This document shows, piece after piece, positions 51,934-61,614 of a DNA stretch of 64,000 nucleotides. Within the stretch, counting starts at the first letter, position 1, and every line of letters begins with the position of its first letter. The notes under the pieces are model-generated. The model saw nothing but the letters and a program-made list of their open reading frames with translations. It was not told where the DNA came from and did not search any database. Source of the DNA: Caldilineaceae bacterium (GTDB taxonomy: Bacteria; Chloroflexota; Anaerolineae; Caldilineales; Caldilineaceae). A program made the translations under genes and the position numbers. The stretch lies in assembly GCA_022842065.1 (NCBI GenBank), contig JALHQH010000020.1, positions 124,001-188,000 of the forward strand, written 5' to 3'.

Positions 51934-53538
51934 TCAGGGGGCGGCGGGCCTTTGTGCGCTGCCGTGGGGGGCATTGCTATTGGGCGCGCTGCTGGGCGTG
52001 GTCGGGCTCTGCTGAACGAGCTGCTGTGGCCTGGCCTGCCAGAGGCTGACCCCAATCAGCAGCCCAAAACCGCCGACATAGAGTAGCAGATAAGCGCTGA
52101 GCATCCACTGTTCCTGTTGCGCCGCCAGCCAGGTGGTGAGCGCAGCATAGACGAGTAGTGCCAGCTCACCAACCGCGGTGCGGTCCAGCGGCAGTTGATA
52201 GCTGCTGCCGCGCCAACCGTCACCGCGCGTTTCGACATGAAACTTGGGGGTGCGCAAAAAAGAGCCGCCCTGGTTGAACCAACCCTGCCAGACCGCGATG
52301 GTGTTACTAAAACAGAGCCCCGTGCCCAGCAGCGTTAATAAGGGTAGATAACGCCAATGACGCCACCAACCGCGGCCATGCAGCACGATCTGGCCGACTA
52401 CATAGAGTAGAGGTGGCCCCAGCGACGCCAAACTGAGCAGCGCAATGTGGCGACCGGGGTTAATGCCCAACAGCAGCAACGGCAGCGTGGTTAACAAGAG
52501 CAGTAAGAGCAGCGGGTGGATCAGATAGCCACCCATATGCGCTAACCCAGCAAGACGCTTAGTCAGCGGCCACTTACTTTGCCAGACCGCCGCGCCTAGT
52601 TTGCGCAGCGTTTGAATGCTGCCCTTGGCCCAGCGGAATTGTTGCCGTTTGAAGGCGATGAGTTGTGGTGGCACTTCGGCGGGGGCTTCTAGCTCATTCG
52701 TGTAGTGGTAGTGCCAGCCGGCCAACTGGGCACGGTAGCTCAGATCAAGATCTTCGCAGAGCGTGTCTGCCTGCCAGCCACCGACCGCCTGATCGTCAAT
52801 CGCCGCGCGTCGCCAGACCCCGCCCGAGCCGTTAAAGCCAATCGCATAGCCGGCAGCTTGGCGTCCCCCTTGTTCCACCACAAAGTGGCCATCCAAGGCC
52901 AGCGCCTGGCAGTGGGTGAGGGGCGAGTAATCAGCATTGAGGTGACCCCAGCGCGCCTGGACAAAGGCAATGTGTTCACCCTGTGGCTCCAAAAAGGTGG
53001 GGATCACCCGGCGCAAGAAATCGGCCGGCGGGGCAAAGTCGGCGTCAAAGATCGTAATAAAGTCGCCGGTTGCATAGGGCAGGGCATGGGCCAATGCCCC
53101 CGCTTTGTAGCCGCTGCGATCGGCGCGTTGCACTAGCTCGATGTTGTGACCCTGTTGTCGCCAAAACTCAGCGCGCCGTAGGGCAATCGCCGTCGTCTGA
53201 TCAGTTGAATCATCCAGGATCTGGATTTGCAGTAGTGCTTTGGGATAATCAAGGTTGGCGCAGGCATCGATCAGCCGTTCGACAACATGGCGTTCGTTGT
53301 AGATGGGGAGTTGAACAGTGACGGGGGGCCAGTTGGTTAGGTGGTTGGTTGGTTGGTTAGGTGGTTGGCGTTTGGTGATGAGATATCGGGTGGTAAGCCA
53401 CATGGCCTGAGCACCGTAGATGGCTAGACCGACGACACTGACGACATAAAAAAATTGTAACCCTCCGCTCATTACCCAATGCAGCACTGACTGCAACGTG
53501 GTTGGCATCGACATCATCTGCATTGCGTTGACCGGCAT
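51934..53538 (-). CDS. Membrane glycosyltransferase family 2 (cellulose synthase-like)
   Basis: A 534-residue processive-type GT2. One N-terminal membrane segment (FFYVVSVVGLAIYGAQAMWL) precedes the catalytic domain: VTVQLPIYNERHVVERLIDA, QILDDSTDQTTAIAL with the first Asp pair, TIFDADFAPPADFLRRVIP (DxD), TLCEDLDLSYRAQLAGWHYH (TED-like) and QQFRWAKGSIQTLRK (QxxRW). Four or more membrane segments follow at the C-terminus. It should polymerise or export a beta-linked polysaccharide or glycosylate a lipid. ATG 53538 is chosen because TTGTTT and TAGAAT promoter elements lie just upstream and a hairpin (53581-53603) covers the longer frame. Residues after the first membrane segment (RQPPNQPTNHLTNWPP) are encoded by ggttggtt repeats. 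Confidence 0.85.
   Translation of the reverse strand: MPVNAMQMMSMPTTLQSVLHWVMSGGLQFFYVVSVVGLAIYGAQAMWLTTRYLITKRQPPNQPTNHLTNWPPVTVQLPIYNERHVVERLIDACANLDYPKALLQIQILDDSTDQTTAIALRRAEFWRQQGHNIELVQRADRSGYKAGALAHALPYATGDFITIFDADFAPPADFLRRVIPTFLEPQGEHIAFVQARWGHLNADYSPLTHCQALALDGHFVVEQGGRQAAGYAIGFNGSGGVWRRAAIDDQAVGGWQADTLCEDLDLSYRAQLAGWHYHYTNELEAPAEVPPQLIAFKRQQFRWAKGSIQTLRKLGAAVWQSKWPLTKRLAGLAHMGGYLIHPLLLLLLLTTLPLLLLGINPGRHIALLSLASLGPPLLYVVGQIVLHGRGWWRHWRYLPLLTLLGTGLCFSNTIAVWQGWFNQGGSFLRTPKFHVETRGDGWRGSSYQLPLDRTAVGELALLVYAALTTWLAAQQEQWMLSAYLLLYVGGFGLLIGVSLWQARPQQLVQQSPTTPSSAPNSNAPHGSAQRPAAP
53336..53372. repeat. In-frame iterated ggttggtt block inside the glycosyltransferase gene
   Basis: The plus strand reads ttaggtggttggttggttgg followed by ttaggtggttgg, the same kind of word repetition as in the spacers. 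In the gene it encodes a Pro-Asn-Thr-rich linker between the first membrane segment and the catalytic domain. Confidence 0.8.
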
Positions 53539-53549
53539 GAAGGCATCCC

Positions 53550-53577
53550 ATTCTAGCGTAACAATCGCTCCAAACAA
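53550..53577 (-). promoter_or_regulatory. Promoter of the glycosyltransferase gene
   Basis: On the minus strand a -35 TTGTTT (53572-53577) and a -10 TAGAAT (53550-53555) are 16 bases apart. The ATG at 53538 lies 11 bases past the -10, giving a leader of only about 5 bases. Confidence 0.5.
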
Positions 53578-53791
53578 AGCAGCCGACGTCAATCGCGTCG
53601 GCTTACCCTGTCCCATTATAGCCAAATGGCCGGTGGGGGCAAAATCAGTGGTCGAGTTGACTACAACGAAAACATGCTACTTCCGTCTATGTCACTTATA
53701 CGCAAACAAACCGCAAACGTTTTGCTAGCGTTATATCTTCATCACTAGTGTCATAATAAGGGATATTACTATTACTTTGTTGCTAAAAACG

Positions 53792-53817
53792 ATGGGCCAC
53801 CCCGATGGCCCATTTTT
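53792..53817. terminator. Terminator-like hairpin with no gene feeding it
   Basis: atgggcc (53792-53798) pairs with ggcccat (53807-53813), followed by ttttt; on the other strand the stem is followed by cgttttta, so it could work both ways. No plus-strand gene precedes it between 53625 and here. Confidence 0.6.
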
Positions 53818-53923
53818 GCTATGAAAGAAAATGCAAATAATCAAAAGCTCTCTATTGGCAGGCACGGCAAACTGGCTGCTGCTCTCCTGGTGGGCAATTG
53901 TTGAAAAGTTAAGTTAGGTGCTT

Positions 53924-56572
<2,649 letters not shown>

Positions 56573-56598
56573 TTAGTTAGTTAGTTGGTATAGTGTGA

Positions 56599-56632
56599 CA
56601 AGCCCTCAACCGGTAGGTTGGGGGCTTGTTTT
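56599..56632 (+). terminator. Intrinsic terminator of lon
   Basis: A 13-bp stem, caagccctcaacc (56599-56611) with 56616-56628, is followed by tttt. It lies 27 bases after the lon stop; the space between is filled with ttag repeats. Confidence 0.88.
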
Positions 56633-56668
56633 ATGCCAAAATTGTGCTACAATACGTGTATTACACGT
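56626..56668 (+). promoter_or_regulatory. Promoter and operator of the mazEF-type module
   Basis: ttgttt (56626-56631) and tacaat (56648-56653) are 16 bases apart. Immediately downstream is the palindrome acgtgt-att-acacgt (56654-56668), covering the expected transcription start. The -35 element overlaps the T-run of the lon terminator. This fits autorepression by the antitoxin-toxin complex. Confidence 0.55.
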
Positions 56669-56690
56669 GTTGATTGCTGAGGATAACAAA

Positions 56691-56933
56691 ATGTATAAAA
56701 AGCTAACCATTACAATCGATGAGCAAGTTTATGAGGGGCTTTATGCAACCATTGGTGCCAGGCGCATCAGTCGCTTTATTGAAGAATTAGTGCGCCCCCA
56801 TGTGCTTATGCCCGATTTAGACGCCGAGTATGCGGCAATGGCGCAAGATGAAGCCAGTGAGGCGGATGCCCTGGAATGGTCGGAAGCGTTGATTGGGGAT
56901 GGTTTTGTTGAGGTTGTCCATGAAACGTGGTGA
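56691..56933 (+). CDS. Antitoxin of a MazEF-type module
   Basis: An 80-residue antitoxin. The N-terminal part, [20 protein letters not shown] then [20 protein letters not shown], is a ribbon-helix-helix DNA-binding domain rather than an AbrB-type MazE. The acidic C-terminus, [20 protein letters not shown], should wrap around and block the toxin. ATG 56691 has gagga 6-9 bases upstream. The 3' end overlaps the toxin start by 14 bases, which couples their translation. Because the fold is RHH, names such as MazE9-like or PemI-like are only by position. It lies just after lon, the protease that commonly degrades such antitoxins. Confidence 0.82.
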   Translation: MYKKLTITIDEQVYEGLYATIGARRISRFIEELVRPHVLMPDLDAEYAAMAQDEASEADALEWSEALIGDGFVEVVHETW

Positions 56934-57252
56934 AGTCTGGTGGGTGAATTTTGATCCATCAGTTGGCGGTGAGATACGCAAAGAACGGCCGGCGGTGATT
57001 ATCAGCAATGATGCCGCCAATAAATATTTAAATCGTGTACAAGTGGTGCCGCTGACTTCACAAATTGGCCGGGTGTATGCGAGCGAAGCTGTCATTGAAT
57101 TCGATGGCAAACAAGGCAAGGCGCTGGCCAACCAGTTAACCACGGTCAGCAAACTGCGCCTAACCCATTATGCCGGTACGATTACGGCCCAAGAATTGGC
57201 GCAAATCGAACGCGCAATTCAAGTACAACTTGGTTTACGCAACGTTGGCTGA
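56920..57252 (+). CDS. MazF/PemK-family endoribonuclease toxin
   Basis: A 110-residue MazF-type toxin. It begins [20 protein letters not shown], then [20 protein letters not shown] with the catalytic arginine region, [20 protein letters not shown], and [20 protein letters not shown]. These are the hallmarks of the SH3-like CcdB/MazF fold, which cleaves mRNA at short sequences. ATG 56920 lies inside the antitoxin gene (14-base overlap). The 3' end overlaps the convergent GNAT gene by 18 bases. All expected elements are intact, so the module should be functional. Confidence 0.9.
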   Translation: MKRGEVWWVNFDPSVGGEIRKERPAVIISNDAANKYLNRVQVVPLTSQIGRVYASEAVIEFDGKQGKALANQLTTVSKLRLTHYAGTITAQELAQIERAIQVQLGLRNVG

Positions 57253-57672
57253 GGAGCCCTCATTATTCAGCCACTCCCCAACCACGCACCCCATCCCGAC
57301 CCCGTGTGCATGAAAGCCCATTTTTTCATAAAGCCCTTGGGCTGTATCGGTAAAAAGATAGACATGTTGGCCCGGCAGTTGCGCAAAGAGGGTTGCCAAC
57401 ATCTGTTTCGCCACGCCCTGCTCTCGGTAGGGGGTATAGGTCCAGACATCGACAATGTAGGCATTGCACACACCATCGGTCAACGCTCGCGCCTTGCCGA
57501 TAATTTGATGGCCGGCATAGGCAATTACCGTCGCGCCACTGTTGCGAAACGAACGTTCCAACTGGGCAGGCGTGCGGCCATTGTCAAAATCGTCAGCGGC
57601 CACCTTCTCTTTGATCTCCTGCCAGTCGACGCCGTCCAGATCGGTTTTGTAGGTCAAGTTTGGATTGGTCAT
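57235..57672 (-). CDS. GNAT family N-acetyltransferase
   Basis: A 145-residue acetyl-CoA-dependent acetyltransferase. The acetyl-CoA-binding motif is [19 protein letters not shown] (R/Q-x-x-G-x-A type), preceded by [20 protein letters not shown] and followed by [20 protein letters not shown], the family C-terminal signature. Start at 57672 ([17 protein letters not shown]) is preferred; the frame extends 11 codons further into a perfect palindrome. No strong ribosome binding site is present. The substrate amine is unknown. Its 3' end overlaps the MazF toxin gene by 18 bases. Confidence 0.85.
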   Translation of the reverse strand: MTNPNLTYKTDLDGVDWQEIKEKVAADDFDNGRTPAQLERSFRNSGATVIAYAGHQIIGKARALTDGVCNAYIVDVWTYTPYREQGVAKQMLATLFAQLPGQHVYLFTDTAQGLYEKMGFHAHGVGMGCVVGEWLNNEGSSANVA

Positions 57673-57688
57673 TGGCTGATTAGTTATT

Positions 57689-57730
57689 CCTCGTCGTAGG
57701 GTCATGGCATGCCATGACCCTACGACGAGG
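57689..57730. repeat. 42-bp perfect palindrome
   Basis: Bases 57689-57708 and 57711-57730 are exactly complementary and the two central bases (at) are self-complementary, so the whole 42 bases form a perfect palindrome with core gtcatggcatgccatgac. It separates the GNAT and RIO kinase genes and has no T-run. It may be an extragenic repeat or a terminator for the RIO transcript. Confidence 0.85.
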
Positions 57731-57739
57731 GCGTGTTAC

Positions 57740-58780
57740 TTAGACGCCGGCATCCTCATCGGTCAATTTGTGGCCGGGCTTGACGCCGATGTATTCCCAC
57801 CAGAGGCGCTCGGCGAGTTCGCTGCCATTGCAATCCACACCCTGGTTTTGGAAGTATTCACAGACACGGGTGACATCGCGCGCAAAGATCTGGTACGCAT
57901 TGCGATTGCCCAGCGCCGCGGTGATCTGCGGGAAGTCGATGATCGTCACCTTGCCTTGCCAGTAGAGAATGTTAAAGGCCGAGAGATCGCCGTGAATCAG
58001 CTCCAGCTTGAGCATCAGCTCGATGTTGCGCAACACTTCGGCAAAGAGGCGTTGTGCTTCGTCTTCTTCCAGCCGCACGCTATGGAGAATCGGGGCGGCC
58101 ATCGTCGCATCGCCGATATACTCCATCAGGATCGTGTTGCCGCCATTGGTAATCGGGCGGGGAATCGCCGCCCCCAGGCCATGCAAGCGCTGCAGCGTAC
58201 CGTACTCGTGCAGCACCCACGAACTGTGGGTCAACTCTTCGCCGAATTCGGTCTTTTTGCGCATGGCGCGTGCTTCGCGGTTTTCGCGGCGCTTGACCAC
58301 CCCCCCCTCGCTGCTTAACATCTCGCGGCCTTCGCGATACATGGAGTCGTTGCGCAGATTGCGGAATTGACGCGGCCGATAGACTTTGGCGGCAATCAGA
58401 TCCATCCCCGTTGCTGGGTTCGCCTTACAGAGATAGACACTCGCTTCCTTGCCCCCCTTCACCTGGGTGAGCACATCCGCGATTAACCCCTGCTCGTAGA
58501 AGAGTTTTAGCGAGTCAAGCAGCCAGACGGCTTCAAAGCGGGCCGGTTTGTAGGTCGTCTGAAAGCCTGCTTCCAGCCCAGCGGTGCTTTCGGCCAACTC
58601 GGCGAGAATCTGCTGCTGGGATGGCTTGGCTTTGGGCGTTGTTTTGGCTTTGCGTGGCCCGGTGCGCGCCTTGCGGTCAACCAGGCCAAAGCGCTGCATC
58701 TCCCCCACATAGACATCATCCATAACATCAAAAACATTCAAATCGGTTTGATCGGTCTGTTTGATCAACTTGGTCGTCAC
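57740..58780 (-). CDS. RIO1-type atypical serine/threonine kinase
   Basis: A 346-residue RIO-family kinase. After a 50-residue lead with a lysine-rich stretch (RKAKTTPKAKPSQQQILAEL), an N-terminal winged-helix-like part precedes the P-loop-like VKGGKEASVYLCKANPA and the ATP lysine in LIAAKVYRPRQF. The catalytic loop is LIHGDLSAFNILYW and the metal-binding aspartate lies in VTIIDFPQ, both RIO hallmarks. A GTG start at 58780 is preferred because hairpins occupy the longer frame. RIO kinases act in ribosome maturation in archaea and eukaryotes; bacterial copies are less studied. The gene is preceded by about 0.9 kb of unassigned sequence. Confidence 0.85.
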   Translation of the reverse strand: MTTKLIKQTDQTDLNVFDVMDDVYVGEMQRFGLVDRKARTGPRKAKTTPKAKPSQQQILAELAESTAGLEAGFQTTYKPARFEAVWLLDSLKLFYEQGLIADVLTQVKGGKEASVYLCKANPATGMDLIAAKVYRPRQFRNLRNDSMYREGREMLSSEGGVVKRRENREARAMRKKTEFGEELTHSSWVLHEYGTLQRLHGLGAAIPRPITNGGNTILMEYIGDATMAAPILHSVRLEEDEAQRLFAEVLRNIELMLKLELIHGDLSAFNILYWQGKVTIIDFPQITAALGNRNAYQIFARDVTRVCEYFQNQGVDCNGSELAERLWWEYIGVKPGHKLTDEDAGV

Positions 58781-58867
58781 GGTTGGTTTTTTCCCTTGAA
58801 ATAAATTGGTTACCCTGCTCCCCGTGACCACCCTGGTACACGGGCTTTGCCGACGCCCGTGCAACAA

Positions 58868-58903
58868 CAAAAACGCCACGGGCAGACCCTCTCCCGTGGC
58901 GTT
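58868..58903 (-). terminator. Minus-strand intrinsic terminator upstream of the RIO gene
   Basis: An 11-bp stem, aacgccacggg (58872-58882) with 58893-58903, is followed on the minus strand by a T-rich tract (tttttgttgtt). It lies 88 bases ahead of the RIO start and would stop transcripts entering from the upstream region. Confidence 0.75.
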
Positions 58904-59068
58904 GGTTCGTGACGCTTGATCCGCTGCTATATTTCGCTCTGATCGAGAACCGGATTTTCTAAACGAGCAAAATTCGGTGATCAATTCAGTGCAAAGTATC
59001 AGCAGTCGAGAGGGTCAACAGGCTTTGTAAAGGCAAGTTGACCGCAATCTGTGCCGGATCAAGGGCAC

Positions 59069-59097
59069 AAAAAAGCCACGGGTGATACACCCGCGGC
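59069..59097 (-). terminator. Minus-strand intrinsic terminator of the unassigned unit
   Basis: A 10-bp stem, gccacgggtg (59075-59084) with 59088-59097 and one G-U type pair, has a three-base loop. On the minus strand it is followed by tttttt. This is a textbook intrinsic terminator with no annotated gene upstream. Confidence 0.8.
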
Positions 59098-59362
59098 TTC
59101 TATTCATCAAATAGACTGTCAACCTGATCCGGTTACAACCAAAAACTACGCGGTGCGTCAAACGCAAGCCGAGCGCAGAGACAACGCCATAACGCATCGC
59201 ATTCGTACGTTTATGTCGTGGCGTAATTTGGTTGTGAACTTCTGAGGATAGGTTACTGACAGATGTCCGCAATCGCAGCAAACTGAGTTACAATAGCAGT
59301 TGCCGTTACTCGCTCCGAAAATCTATGTGTTCGGGGTTATCACCGAATTTTCGGAAGGAACT

Positions 59363-59434
59363 TTAGTGCGAACAGCGCAGGCGCATCAACATATTCACTT
59401 GAGCTTGGATAGAAACTTTCACCTTGGCTACCAT
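59363..59434 (-). CDS. Possible 23-codon small protein or leader peptide
   Basis: A Shine-Dalgarno aaggagg (59442-59448) sits exactly 7 bases before an ATG that opens 23 codons, MVAKVKVSIQAQVNMLMRLR then CSH. Another ATG 4 bases earlier opens a 32-codon frame in a different phase, but with only 3 bases of spacing. A consensus-like promoter lies about 90 bases upstream. The peptide is amphipathic and basic; I recognise no family. It could be a leader peptide governing downstream hairpins, or a small membrane-active protein. Confidence 0.35.
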   Translation of the reverse strand: MVAKVKVSIQAQVNMLMRLRCSH

Positions 59435-59524
59435 CCATGCGCCTCCTTTTCATCTAGCGCGTTGCGCTTGAACTAAACTGTACACATGTCCCACAAAACG
59501 ATGCTCAATTGAGCTCTGTCTAAG

Positions 59525-59554
59525 AATATATCACAGCGGCGCAAAGAATGTAAA
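59525..59554 (-). promoter_or_regulatory. Minus-strand promoter of the unassigned unit
   Basis: On the minus strand TTTACA (59549-59554) and TATATT (59525-59530) are 18 bases apart, each one mismatch from the vegetative consensus. Transcription would begin near 59518 and run toward the small reading frame. Confidence 0.5.
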
Positions 59555-59589
59555 GTTTCATCCATTCTGTATGACATATTCGAGCGGTT

Positions 59590-59634
59590 CTCATCAATTA
59601 ACACTTTTTACACAGTAAAGTGTTAATTGATGAG
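59590..59634. repeat. 18-bp inverted repeat upstream of CPBP gene
   Basis: ctcatcaattaacacttt (59590-59607) is exactly complementary to 59617-59634 with a 9-base loop. It lies 41 bases ahead of the CPBP gene and about 35 bases upstream of the minus-strand promoter, so it could be an operator for either direction. Confidence 0.7.
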
Positions 59635-59675
59635 AGCGCTGATCAAAATTAGAACAATTGCAAAGGTAACCTTTC

Positions 59676-60458
59676 ATGAATGAATATCCCTTCTCCCCGG
59701 TTGCTGCGGCCCCAACACTACCTACGTCTGCCCTGGGGCTGCCTTGGGGCTGGCGCGCGTTGGCCAAAGCGACGGCCACCATTGTCCTTGGCACGATTGT
59801 GGTTGCCTTTGTTGTACTGGGCCTGGCCATGTGGTTGGGCAGTGATTTGTCGGCTGCGGCCGGGATGACCGCGGCCCCGCTCTTTGCGTTGGGGATCGCG
59901 ATTTATCTGGTCGTGATCTGGGCGGTTTACCTCTTTGCCGTTCGTGGCACCACCAATGGTTGGCCGGCGCTTGGTTTGCGCGGCTTTCACCAAGGGTGGC
60001 TCTTTGCGCTGCCGGTGCTGGTGGTGGTGCAGTTAATTGGCATGGGCGTCATCAACACTTTGCTGGTGATGCCTTTTCTCGGTGGCGGCGAATTTCAGAA
60101 TCCACAAATCGAGGCGATTACCGGTGGCGGTGCCCTCACCCAGCGTGACCTCATCCTGCTCATGTTGCTGATTGCCGTGGTGGCCCCGATTGCCGAAGAG
60201 CTCTTTTTCCGCGGGATGCTTTATCCGGTCTTGCGTCGGCGTTGGTCCGCCCCCACAGCGATTGTGCTGAACGGGCTGCTCTTTGCGCTGATCCACGTGA
60301 TCCCGGTCATCTTGCCAGGGCTCTTCTTTGTGGGGATTGTGTTGGCTTGGGTGCGCGAGCGCAGCGCTTCCCTATGGCCGTGTATCTTGTTGCATGCGCT
60401 GCAAAATGGGATTGTGCTGGCAGGGATTTATATGGTGGCGAATGGGGCCGGGGTATAG
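59676..60458 (+). CDS. CPBP family intramembrane glutamic endopeptidase
   Basis: A 260-residue integral membrane protein of the CAAX-protease/bacteriocin-processing (CPBP, Abi) family with about eight membrane segments. Motif 1 is PIAEELFFRG, giving catalytic Glu174 and Glu175 and Arg179; motif 2 is ALIHVIPVILPG and motif 3 LHALQNGIVLAG, each with a conserved histidine. Such enzymes cleave prenylated or membrane peptides and in bacteria often process or give immunity to peptides. ATG 59676 has aaaggtaacc about 5-14 bases upstream. The short peptide frame on the opposite strand upstream is a possible but unproven partner. Confidence 0.9.
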   Translation: MNEYPFSPVAAAPTLPTSALGLPWGWRALAKATATIVLGTIVVAFVVLGLAMWLGSDLSAAAGMTAAPLFALGIAIYLVVIWAVYLFAVRGTTNGWPALGLRGFHQGWLFALPVLVVVQLIGMGVINTLLVMPFLGGGEFQNPQIEAITGGGALTQRDLILLMLLIAVVAPIAEELFFRGMLYPVLRRRWSAPTAIVLNGLLFALIHVIPVILPGLFFVGIVLAWVRERSASLWPCILLHALQNGIVLAGIYMVANGAGV

Positions 60459-60502
60459 AGCAGAACGATAGCTGATCGCGCACTGATGTGCGGCCTCTAT
60501 GC

Positions 60503-60534
60503 TTGTTTACTATCAGGGGTTGTTTACTATCAGG
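60503..60534 (+). repeat. Direct repeat of 15 bp upstream of methyltransferase gene
   Basis: ttgtttactatcagg occurs at 60503-60517 and 60520-60534, a period of 17 bases. It lies 82-113 bases ahead of the methyltransferase start and could be an operator or a slippage product. Confidence 0.5.
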
Positions 60535-60615
60535 CGCTAGTTTTCCTGTTGTTACTGCCCGTTAACCGGTCCTCAGGATAGCAGGATTTACCCTTTTATG
60601 GTAGAGTAGTCGGCT

Positions 60616-61572
60616 ATGAATCAGACAACAATTGAAATAACTAAATCTTCTGTGACAGGAAAGCCCGTGGACGCCGAACAAAATTTTGGGGCAATGGCCA
60701 CCAATGACGAGTATCAACTACTGGATTCTGGAAATGAAATGAAGCTAGAGCGCGTCGGCGAATACATCATTGTGCGCCCTTCGCCCCAGGCGATCTGGCG
60801 TCCACAACTGGCGCAGAGCGAGTGGAAACGCGCCGATGCCACCTTTAACCGCACCGCGGAAGGCGATGGTTATTGGGAGTGGCAACGCAAAGTAAAACGT
60901 GAATTTGACATTCTCTATAACAATATTATTTTTAATATACACTTGACCAATTTTGGTCACCTGGGACTGTTCCCAGAGCAGGCCGAGAATTGGAACTGGC
61001 TGCGCAAGATCACGCGCAAGCGGTTGGTGCAGACCGGTTACCGCAATTTGCATGTGCTCAACCTCTTTGCCTATACCGGTGGCAGTTCTCTTGCGTGTAG
61101 TCAAGCGGGAGCCCACGTGGTTCATCTGGATGCTGCTAAGAATGTGGTGGACTGGGCGCGCAAAAATGCCAAGACGTGTGATCTGGATGAACGCCCCATT
61201 CGCTGGATTGTTGATGATGCGCTGAAGTTTGTCCAACGCGAAGAGCGGCGTAACACCCGTTACCAAGGCATCATTCTTGATCCGCCCTCTTTTGGCCGGG
61301 GTCCCAAGGGCGAAGTCTTCAAGATCGAACATGATCTGGTGCCACTGCTCGAAGCCTGCAAAGCGATTCTGGCCAAGGATGCCCTTTTTGTCCTCTATAG
61401 CTGTCACACACCCGGCTTTACGCCGCTGACGCTAGAGAATCAACTGGCCGGCTTGGTGGTCGGTAACAAAGGTAGAATGGATAGCGGCGAAATGACCGTG
61501 GCCGAGCCCAGCGGACGCCGCTTGCCGAGTGGCAACTATGCACGTTGGTTAAGTGAAGATATCCGCTCGTAA
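60616..61572 (+). CDS. Class I SAM-dependent methyltransferase, RlmI/RlmK-like
   Basis: A 318-residue methyltransferase resembling the catalytic domain of rRNA (cytosine-5) or guanine methyltransferases of the RlmI/RlmL group, without an N-terminal PUA domain. Features are [17 protein letters not shown], the SAM motif [40 protein letters not shown], the base-flipping signature [20 protein letters not shown] and [26 protein letters not shown] is typical of this clade. The ATG at 60616 has no clear ribosome binding site. It is followed after 42 bases by an FHA protein gene. rRNA is the likely substrate, by family. Confidence 0.85.
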   Translation: MNQTTIEITKSSVTGKPVDAEQNFGAMATNDEYQLLDSGNEMKLERVGEYIIVRPSPQAIWRPQLAQSEWKRADATFNRTAEGDGYWEWQRKVKREFDILYNNIIFNIHLTNFGHLGLFPEQAENWNWLRKITRKRLVQTGYRNLHVLNLFAYTGGSSLACSQAGAHVVHLDAAKNVVDWARKNAKTCDLDERPIRWIVDDALKFVQREERRNTRYQGIILDPPSFGRGPKGEVFKIEHDLVPLLEACKAILAKDALFVLYSCHTPGFTPLTLENQLAGLVVGNKGRMDSGEMTVAEPSGRRLPSGNYARWLSEDIRS

Positions 61573-61614
61573 CCCAGCTCTTTTTCTGCTGCCTATGTTA
61601 ATCTGGGGGTGACT

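Larger units (their letters stand above)
53539..53923. other. 385-base spacer between divergent glycosyltransferase and lon genes
   Basis: It contains the glycosyltransferase promoter, a small hairpin at 53581-53603 (agccgacg with cgtcggct), an orphan terminator-like hairpin at 53792-53817, and the lon leader. No coding region is seen. Confidence 0.6.
58781..59675. other. 895-base region with minus-strand signals but no recognised gene
   Basis: On the minus strand, in order, it holds a promoter (59525-59554), a small reading frame with a strong ribosome binding site (59363-59434), a hairpin (ccgaaaat with attttcgg near 59310-59355), two terminator-like hairpins (59069-59097 and 58868-58903) and a further cacgggc/gcccgtg hairpin before the RIO start. 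An 18-bp inverted repeat (59590-59634) separates it from the CPBP gene. Confidence 0.55.

Noticed and set aside
53539..53625. A 29-codon N-terminal extension of the glycosyltransferase
   Set aside because: It overlaps a hairpin and the promoter elements and has no ribosome binding site; the start at 53538 fits better, although this is not certain.
58781..58984. A 68-codon N-terminal extension of the RIO kinase
   Set aside because: The extra codons run through a terminator-like hairpin and encode a sequence with no kinase similarity.
59015..59281. An 88-codon minus-strand reading frame upstream of the RIO gene
   Set aside because: It runs straight through a strong intrinsic terminator at 59069-59097 and has no ribosome binding site or recognisable composition.
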